Source: Spirochaetia bacterium UBA2205 | GTDB taxonomy: Bacteria; Spirochaetota; UBA4802; UB4802 | Assembly (NCBI GenBank): GCA_002328585.1 | Contig: DCUV01000073.1 | Coordinates: 1 to 10,854, forward strand | Reading direction: 5' to 3' | DNA length: 10,854 nucleotides | Shown: one piece after another, positions 7,034-10,854 of the stretch | Layout of the letters: each line of letters starts with the position of its first letter | Numbering within the stretch: position 1 is the stretch's first letter | Notes under the pieces: model-generated | Database searches by the model: none | What the model saw: only the letters and a program-made list of their open reading frames with translations | What the model was told of the DNA's origin: nothing | Translations under genes and position numbers: made by a program

Positions 7034-8281
7034 TTATATAATTAAGTTCTCACCTACAAGTTTTGTTAAGGATTCAACCTTTACGCCCATATTATATCCC
7101 TGACTTATAGTAGATAGTTGTAAATGACAGTTTTCGCAGGCGGTTACAACCATTGTAGCACCACTCTTTTCAATCTGCTCTTTTTTAGGTTTGCCACTTT
7201 TAATCCTGAATTCTTCATTATCGAGCGCAACTAAACCACCGCCGCCGCCACAGCACCAGTTATATTCGCAATTTGGATTCATTTCGCGGTAATCGTTTGC
7301 CATGATTTGTAATATCTCACGGGGTTGTTCGTAAATGCCTCCATTCCTTCCTAACTGACAGGGATCATGCCATGTTACCGGTTCTGATACAATGCCCTGT
7401 TTAATTTTGATTCTGCCTTCTTTGATATAGCGGTATATTACCTCAACGATGCTGCTTACTTTAAAGGGCAAAGGTCCCATCAAAAATTTTGGTATCCTGT
7501 ATGCTGTGCCGCATTCAACAATAACTATCTCTTTAACTCCCAGTGCTTTTGCCTCATTGATGATTCTATTGGCAATAAAATTTGACTTTTCGCTATCACC
7601 TGCAAAATAGCCAAAGTTTACCGCTTCAAAATAGCTCAGCGTCCAGTCCTCTTTTGCGGCATTAAAAATTGCAGCAGGATAAATTATTGAATGTGCTCCT
7701 GATAAGCCAACAAAAAGTATATTGGCACCTTTTTTATCCATAGGAATCAATCCATCACTTGATGATGCACCAATAAGCTTTTGAACTTCTTGTTCTAAAT
7801 CCTTTATTACTCCACGAAAGCCTTCTTTAAACATATCGATGCTTTTGCCTTTTTCAACCGCACTATCAGCAAGCATAACCAGTTCTTCAGGTGCATTGCC
7901 ATACGCTATGAGCAATTCTTTTGCAATCCCTAATATATAAGGCATATCTATACCAAAAGGACAAAACATGGTGCAACGGCGACAGCCGGTACATGAAAAT
8001 GCTGCTTCGCGCAGTTCTTCCATCAGGTTTTCATCAAATTCATGTGCATCACCCCACCATGGGAAAAATTTCCCTGCTGGCTTAAAATATTTTCTGAAAA
8101 CTCTGCGAACAACCTCAGCTCTGCCTACCGGTGAATACTCTTTTTTTGGTATACCCTGGTAAACATGACAGGTGTCATAACATAGCCCACATCGTGTACA
8201 TAGATCAAGATAATACAGCATGGGTCTGTTCAACTTTTTCCCAATAACCTGTTTAAGTTCCAGTACTTTTTCCCTTTCCAT
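7034..8281 (-). CDS. DsrK/HdrD-like iron-sulfur protein
   Basis: A 415-residue cytoplasmic, membrane-associated redox subunit. Two ferredoxin-type [4Fe-4S] motifs are visible: Cys28-31-34-38 and Cys97-100-103-107. The C-terminal CCG domain is complete: Cys308 in HDPCQLGR, Cys343-Cys344-Gly, and Cys382/Cys385 in CENC, matching the motif that binds the catalytic non-cubane cluster in HdrB/HdrD and DsrK. The N-terminal CCG half (about 186-262) is degenerate: GLSG stands where GC is expected, NFGYFAGD where CCG..GD is expected, and only Cys257 remains. In DsrK/HdrD-type proteins this site reduces or forms a disulfide or persulfide. It starts 2 bp after the NarI-like gene, with ribosome site AAAGGA, so the two form one operon and probably one complex with the quinone pool. 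Exact substrate unknown; TusA-bound sulfur is a reasonable inference. Confidence 0.85.
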   Translation of the reverse strand: MEREKVLELKQVIGKKLNRPMLYYLDLCTRCGLCYDTCHVYQGIPKKEYSPVGRAEVVRRVFRKYFKPAGKFFPWWGDAHEFDENLMEELREAAFSCTGCRRCTMFCPFGIDMPYILGIAKELLIAYGNAPEELVMLADSAVEKGKSIDMFKEGFRGVIKDLEQEVQKLIGASSSDGLIPMDKKGANILFVGLSGAHSIIYPAAIFNAAKEDWTLSYFEAVNFGYFAGDSEKSNFIANRIINEAKALGVKEIVIVECGTAYRIPKFLMGPLPFKVSSIVEVIYRYIKEGRIKIKQGIVSEPVTWHDPCQLGRNGGIYEQPREILQIMANDYREMNPNCEYNWCCGGGGGLVALDNEEFRIKSGKPKKEQIEKSGATMVVTACENCHLQLSTISQGYNMGVKVESLTKLVGENLII

Positions 8282-8283
8282 GG

Positions 8284-9006
8284 TTAGTTCCTTTTACGGT
8301 AATGTGCTAAAAAAGTAAAAACAGAATGTATCATTTTACTAAATGGAAACATCATGAGGAAGATATTAGCAAAAAGAACATGCAGAACAAGTATTGTAAA
8401 GTGCGATAGTTCAGTAATAGTATACGATAGTTGAGGTTTAAACCATATCAAACTTTGAAGCCAGTTTCTGTATACATTGGCATCAACCCTGAGCACCGCG
8501 CCCCAATCGCTGTACCGTTCTGCTAAATGAAGTATTGAACCAAAAAGTATGCAAAAAAACAAAACAAGCAGGATGACAAAATCTTCTGGTATGGAGATTT
8601 CCCGGTAGGGGGTTCCAAATCGTCTGAAGAGGAAATACAGTGTTGCAAGCATAAGAATAATACCCACTAAACCACCACCCAGGAAAATTCTATGAGGGAT
8701 AATCTGGATGAATTTGAAATCAGCTATTAATTCCAGATGACCAAGAAAAAGAAAAAAGAATGCAATATGGAAAAACATTATGATAAACCAGAAACCTTTT
8801 TGTTTAGTGTATGCCATTGGTACCAGCATAGCGTCATAAATAAGCCCGGATACCTTTGAACCTTTTTTAGGAAATATAGCGCCTGTGCCTGCAGGAGCAG
8901 GCGCTTTCCATATGATGTAAAATTTATAGATAAGCCCAAAAATCAAGGTTGCAAAGGCTATGTAAACCATAGGAATAAGAATGAAATATGATAAATAGCC
9001 TAACAT
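8284..9006 (-). CDS. NarI/DsrM-like cytochrome b membrane subunit
   Basis: A 240-residue integral membrane protein with five clear helices (about 5-28, 72-92, 108-127, 142-162, 200-220), the size and layout of the gamma subunit of nitrate reductase (NarI) and of the core of DsrM. Histidines suited to ligate two b hemes are at 80 and 90 in the second helix and at 202, 209 and 227 around the last. It probably carries electrons between menaquinone and the iron-sulfur subunit encoded 2 bp downstream. DsrM is usually longer, so this looks like a minimal version. ATG at 9006 with ribosome site GAGGTGA. It follows tusA by 24 bp. Confidence 0.82.
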   Translation of the reverse strand: MLGYLSYFILIPMVYIAFATLIFGLIYKFYIIWKAPAPAGTGAIFPKKGSKVSGLIYDAMLVPMAYTKQKGFWFIIMFFHIAFFFLFLGHLELIADFKFIQIIPHRIFLGGGLVGIILMLATLYFLFRRFGTPYREISIPEDFVILLVLFFCILFGSILHLAERYSDWGAVLRVDANVYRNWLQSLIWFKPQLSYTITELSHFTILVLHVLFANIFLMMFPFSKMIHSVFTFLAHYRKRN

Positions 9007-9030
9007 TGTTCACCTCACAGCATTACTGTG

Positions 9031-9270
9031 TTATTTTAGCTTTTTGATAAAAAATTTTGTAGTAGTACCATCTTTCACAGTATCAATGATCTCATTACCA
9101 CTTGTTTTTGCCCATGCCGGAAAATCTGCAAGAGCACCGGGATCTGTTGTTTCTGCCATTAAGATTTGACCAACCTGCATCTTTTTAATCTGCTGTGATA
9201 CTTTTACAACGGGTAATGGACAGGCTAACCCCTTTAAATCCATTGTTACATCAGCTTTAATGTCACTCAT
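9031..9270 (-). CDS. TusA-family sulfur carrier protein
   Basis: A 79-residue TusA-like (SirA-like) protein. The signature DLKGLACPLPVVK (11-23) carries the active Cys17 in the CPxP motif; DPGA (43-46) and FPAWAKTSGNEI (50-61) are also typical. Cys17 receives and passes on sulfane sulfur as a persulfide. Lone TusA supports tRNA thiolation, but next to Dsr- or Hdr-like redox genes it usually feeds sulfur to, or takes it from, a dissimilatory or detoxifying complex, which is the likely role here. The ribosome site AAGGAGG is strong, and a good promoter lies about 75-100 bp upstream of the ATG, so tusA heads a three-gene operon. Confidence 0.9.
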   Translation of the reverse strand: MSDIKADVTMDLKGLACPLPVVKVSQQIKKMQVGQILMAETTDPGALADFPAWAKTSGNEIIDTVKDGTTTKFFIKKLK

Positions 9271-9324
9271 AATTTCCTCCTTAAATTAATTGTTACAATA
9301 CTATAAAATTAACAATAAAATAAC

Positions 9325-9375
9325 TTCTTGTCATTCTTACTTATGTATAAAGTAATAACATATATAAGACAAGAA
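9325..9375. repeat. 8-bp inverted repeat flanking the tusA promoter
   Basis: TTCTTGTC (9325-9332) and GACAAGAA (9368-9375) are perfect inverted copies 35 bp apart. One half overlaps the -35 box of the tusA promoter and the other lies just downstream of the predicted start. Operator half-sites are possible, but chance cannot be excluded in AT-rich DNA. Confidence 0.35.
9344..9372 (-). promoter_or_regulatory. sigma70-type promoter of the tusA operon
   Basis: On the minus strand TTGTCT (9372-9367) and TATACA (9349-9344) are separated by exactly 17 bp. Transcription would start near 9337, giving a leader of about 67 nt before the tusA ATG. It separates tusA transcription from the DsrE-family gene upstream. 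Confidence 0.5.
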
Positions 9376-9395
9376 TAAATTTAAAAAAATTTTTA

Positions 9396-9935
9396 TCAAA
9401 TAAAAAGCTGAATTTTGCTATCCAGTGCTTCCTGTAAAAAGGTTGCTACACCAACTGATTGTAAACCCGGATAATCAATCATCTCATCCATTTTGAAACC
9501 CATCAAATCCATTGACATTTCACACACATAAATTTTTACTCCAAGCTCTGCGGCTAACGCTAACATACCATCTAAATTCTCGATATTCTTTTTCTTCATC
9601 AAGTATTTCATCATGCCAGTGCCCATGCCACCCATGTTCATTCTGGAGAGTTTAACCTTTGATGCACCTTTCGGCAACATAAAACTAAACATCTTTCCAA
9701 AAAGATTTTTGCCTTTTCCCTTTTTGTTCTTGTCTCGCAAGGCAGGAGTACCCCAGAATGTAAAAAACATAACAGCTTCCATGCCCATCGCTACAGAACC
9801 TGTTGCAATAATGAAGGAAGCTAATAGCTTATCAAGATCACCACTGAATACAATCATAGAAATCTTATCTTTCCTTCCATCCTGAATCTCTTTAATCTGA
9901 TTCTGAATAGATTCTAATGTTTTGTTAACATCCAT
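9396..9935 (-). CDS. DsrE/DsrF-like (DsrE2-type) sulfur-transfer protein
   Basis: A 179-residue member of the DsrE/F/H-like family. Typical features are the start of the fold at MIVFSGDLDKLLASFIIATG (27-46), the hydrophobic stretch with FFTFWG (57-62), a Met/Gly-rich and lysine-rich middle (65-115), and VKIYVCEMSMDLMG (133-146), whose Cys138 is the conserved, likely persulfide-carrying residue. DsrE2-type proteins are regularly found next to TusA and are thought to exchange sulfur with it. The hydrophobic stretch at about 38-60 may place it at the membrane. The ATG at 9935 follows a strong AGGGGG ribosome site. It is transcribed toward tusA but separated by 125 bp holding the tusA promoter. 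Confidence 0.85.
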   Translation of the reverse strand: MDVNKTLESIQNQIKEIQDGRKDKISMIVFSGDLDKLLASFIIATGSVAMGMEAVMFFTFWGTPALRDKNKKGKGKNLFGKMFSFMLPKGASKVKLSRMNMGGMGTGMMKYLMKKKNIENLDGMLALAAELGVKIYVCEMSMDLMGFKMDEMIDYPGLQSVGVATFLQEALDSKIQLFI

Positions 9936-10254
9936 ACATTCCCCCTGAATGATAGTTTTTTGATAATTTAAAATTTTATAATAATCTTTAATACTAATTA
10001 AACTATACTACAATTTTGTAAATAACAAAATTTTTTTTATTGAAATTAATATTTTATAAAACTATGGTAACTATGGATTGCAATATACAGCATACGTATA
10101 GTATGTACGATAGTTCCTTAAAATAAAAGCTTAAAATTAATATTTTTTTACAATATTTACTCTTATTGTTGATAGTATGTGTAAGGAGAGGCATACAGGT
10201 GATTTATGTACCGATGTTGCTCCTCAATAGTATGTATTTAGTAAAGAGCACACA
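9936..10254. other. 319-bp intergenic region, AT-rich, regulatory
   Basis: It contains, from left to right: the dsrE ribosome site; a possible minus-strand -10 TATAGT (10007-10002); an 8-bp A/T-only inverted repeat AATTTTGT/ACAAAATT (10012-10019 and 10025-10032) over the possible -35; a direct repeat around ACTATGG (10061 and 10070 areas); the half-site ATTGCAATAT (10077-10086), which matches the palindrome at 10830; and, on the plus strand, a ribosome site AAGGAG (10183-10188) with a short ORF from GTG 10199. AAGGAG can pair with CTCCT (10220-10224), which would hide it. No RNA gene is recognised. Confidence 0.5.
10002..10029 (-). promoter_or_regulatory. promoter candidate for the DsrE-family gene
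   Basis: Minus-strand TTTGTT (10029-10024) and TATAGT (10007-10002) are 16 bp apart. The 11 bases TATAGTTTAAT (10007-9997) recur in front of the DUF2892 gene (10752-10742). The A/T inverted repeat at 10012-10032 overlaps the -35 side. Neither box is strong. Confidence 0.3.
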
Positions 10255-10258
10255 GTGA
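10199..10258 (+). CDS. possible 19-codon upstream ORF
   Basis: A GTG at 10199, 10 nt after the strong ribosome site AAGGAG (10183-10188), opens a 19-residue hydrophobic reading frame that ends in TGA at 10256-10258. That stop overlaps the GTG start of the next ORF as GTGA, an arrangement typical of translational coupling. It could instead be the true N-terminus of the next gene split by a frameshift. A different ATG at 10177 opens a 17-codon frame ending at 10230, so the call is weak. Confidence 0.25.
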   Translation: MIYVPMLLLNSMYLVKSTQ

Positions 10259-10449
10259 ATAACAAACCTGTTAATACTAATGAAGCTCATAATGACAATG
10301 ATCAACTTCACTTTGCCAGTACAAATGAAGCTCTCTATGCTTTAAATATGTATATGAATAGATTTATGTGGATTTCAACCAGAGAGATAGTTTCTGGAAT
10401 AAGTTCATGGTACTATAATGACATAAAAGGGGAGAAAACAATAAAATAA
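10255..10449 (+). CDS. small hypothetical protein, 64 residues
   Basis: The GTG at 10255 is the only usable start in this frame after an in-frame stop at 10228-10230, and it has only a weak AAAGAG site. The product has a polar, Asn-rich N-terminus (1-20) and a likely helical, Met/Tyr/Trp-containing part (about 24-55), with no membrane helix and no motif I know. In favour of a real gene: an overlapping upstream ORF with a strong ribosome site (GTGA overlap) and a terminator stem that begins inside its last codons. Against: non-ATG start, no recognised family, short length. It lies between the DsrE-family and DUF2892 genes on the opposite strand. Confidence 0.45.
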   Translation: MNNKPVNTNEAHNDNDQLHFASTNEALYALNMYMNRFMWISTREIVSGISSWYYNDIKGEKTIK

Positions 10450-10486
10450 TAAGAGGTACAAATGTCGGCCCCCTTATTATTTTATT
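10440..10486. terminator. bidirectional rho-independent terminator
   Basis: A 14-bp perfect stem pairs 10440-10453 with 10473-10486. Two further G-C pairs (10455-10456 with 10470-10471) follow an A/C mismatch, around a loop of about 13 nt. Both arms are T-rich on their 3' side in either direction (TTATTATTTTA), so it can end the plus-strand small gene and the minus-strand DUF2892 gene, whose stop codons are at 10449 and 10505. Confidence 0.75.
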
Positions 10487-10504
10487 TTAATGAAACTATT
10501 GTTG

Positions 10505-10720
10505 TTATTCAGCATCATTTGATTTTTTACATGTGCTTATCTTTAGAAGATCATATATCCAGCAATAGCCACTATATGCTGAATATAACAAAGCCAGTCC
10601 CAGCGCTAACAAAATAATTGTACCGATAGCGCCTGGTTTTAAAATAAAAATATTAATTAAAAAAGAAACTCCAATAAGAACTCGTATGTACCTGTCTGCT
10701 GTACCAACATTTTTTTTCAT
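10505..10720 (-). CDS. YgaP-like two-TM membrane protein (DUF2892)
   Basis: A 71-residue protein matching the YgaP-like transmembrane domain family: the opening KKNVGTADRYIRVLIG is typical, then two membrane helices (about 13-30 and 33-50), then SGYCWIYDLLKISTC with Cys53 and Cys64 where family members have CPLY and STC. In YgaP this domain is fused to a rhodanese; free-standing copies often lie near rhodanese, TusA or DsrE genes and are thought to serve sulfur handling at the membrane. Its closeness and equal orientation to the DsrE and TusA genes support this. ATG at 10720 after GAGGTGA. A TATAGT box lies at 10752-10747. Confidence 0.85.
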   Translation of the reverse strand: MKKNVGTADRYIRVLIGVSFLINIFILKPGAIGTIILLALGLALLYSAYSGYCWIYDLLKISTCKKSNDAE

Positions 10721-10829
10721 AGCTCACCTCGGTTAATCAATATTAAACTATAATGAAATATCACAAAGTAAATCTTTTAACATTAAGTAAATATGGCAAG
10801 TATTTTTTTATATATCTGTTATAAAAGAT

Positions 10830-10847
10830 AATTGCAATATTGCAATT
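10830..10847. promoter_or_regulatory. 18-bp perfect palindrome, operator candidate
   Basis: AATTGCAATATTGCAATT is self-complementary over all 18 bases. Its core TTG-N8-CAA has the half-site spacing used by CRP/FNR-family regulators, although the half-site differs from the FNR consensus. It is about 110 bp upstream of the DUF2892 start and may act on that gene or on a gene beyond the right edge. The half-site ATTGCAATAT also occurs at 10077-10086. Confidence 0.45.
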
Positions 10848-10854
10848 GATAGTA

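Noticed and set aside
9016..9030. CACAG/CTGTG hairpin between tusA and the NarI-like gene
   Set aside because: A 5-bp stem with no T-tract; too weak for a terminator, and it would break a tight operon.
10012..10032. A/T-only stem followed by eight T as a plus-strand terminator
   Set aside because: There is no plus-strand gene upstream of it and the stem has only two G-C pairs; it may matter as part of the dsrE promoter region instead.

Overview
The window is AT-rich DNA of a Gram-negative-type, probably anaerobic bacterium. A lipoprotein, a large seven-or-more-TM/GAF/SpoIIE-phosphatase/TPR signalling protein, a class 1B (PyrDB-type) dihydroorotate dehydrogenase and a DsrK/NarI-like membrane redox pair with TusA and DsrE proteins fit a Spirochaetota-like anaerobe. 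This is inference from gene content; no rRNA, tRNA or other taxonomic marker is present, and Desulfobacterota or similar groups are not excluded. I see no transposase, phage gene, CRISPR array or tRNA.

Left part (1-3000). The first 393 bases are non-coding and repeat-rich: a 9-bp tandem repeat running into a palindrome, then two imperfect palindromic elements bounded by GTCAT...ATGAC. A good sigma70-type promoter lies between the elements and appears to drive an unknown lipoprotein (394-1032). That gene runs tail-to-tail into hisC, with a 32-bp overlap of the coding ends. hisC is the second gene of a tight minus-strand pair, pyrD-hisC, separated by 3 bp.

Middle part (3000-7030). Divergent from pyrD is a plus-strand set: a HAD-superfamily phosphatase, a 150-residue protein that reads as two ribbon-helix-helix-like units spaced exactly 60 residues apart, and an 841-residue sensor phosphatase (multi-TM, GAF, coiled coil, SpoIIE/PP2C, TPR). 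A 12-bp perfect stem-loop separates it from the convergent cluster to the right.

Right part (7030-10854). The minus strand carries a sulfur-trafficking and redox group. In transcription order these are a small YgaP-like two-TM protein (DUF2892), a DsrE-family protein, then a compact operon tusA - NarI-like cytochrome b - DsrK/HdrD-like iron-sulfur protein. The likely logic is that the DsrE-like and TusA proteins carry sulfane sulfur on cysteines, while the iron-sulfur/cytochrome b pair exchanges electrons between a thiol/disulfide or persulfide substrate and the quinone pool. A small plus-strand gene of unknown function (10255-10449), possibly coupled to a 19-codon upstream ORF, sits between DUF2892 and dsrE and ends in a bidirectional terminator. 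An 18-bp perfect palindrome lies at the right edge.

The most interesting items are the two-subunit DsrK/DsrM-like complex hard-linked to TusA, the tandem ribbon-helix-helix orphan, the small coupled ORF, and the palindromic elements in front of the lipoprotein gene.
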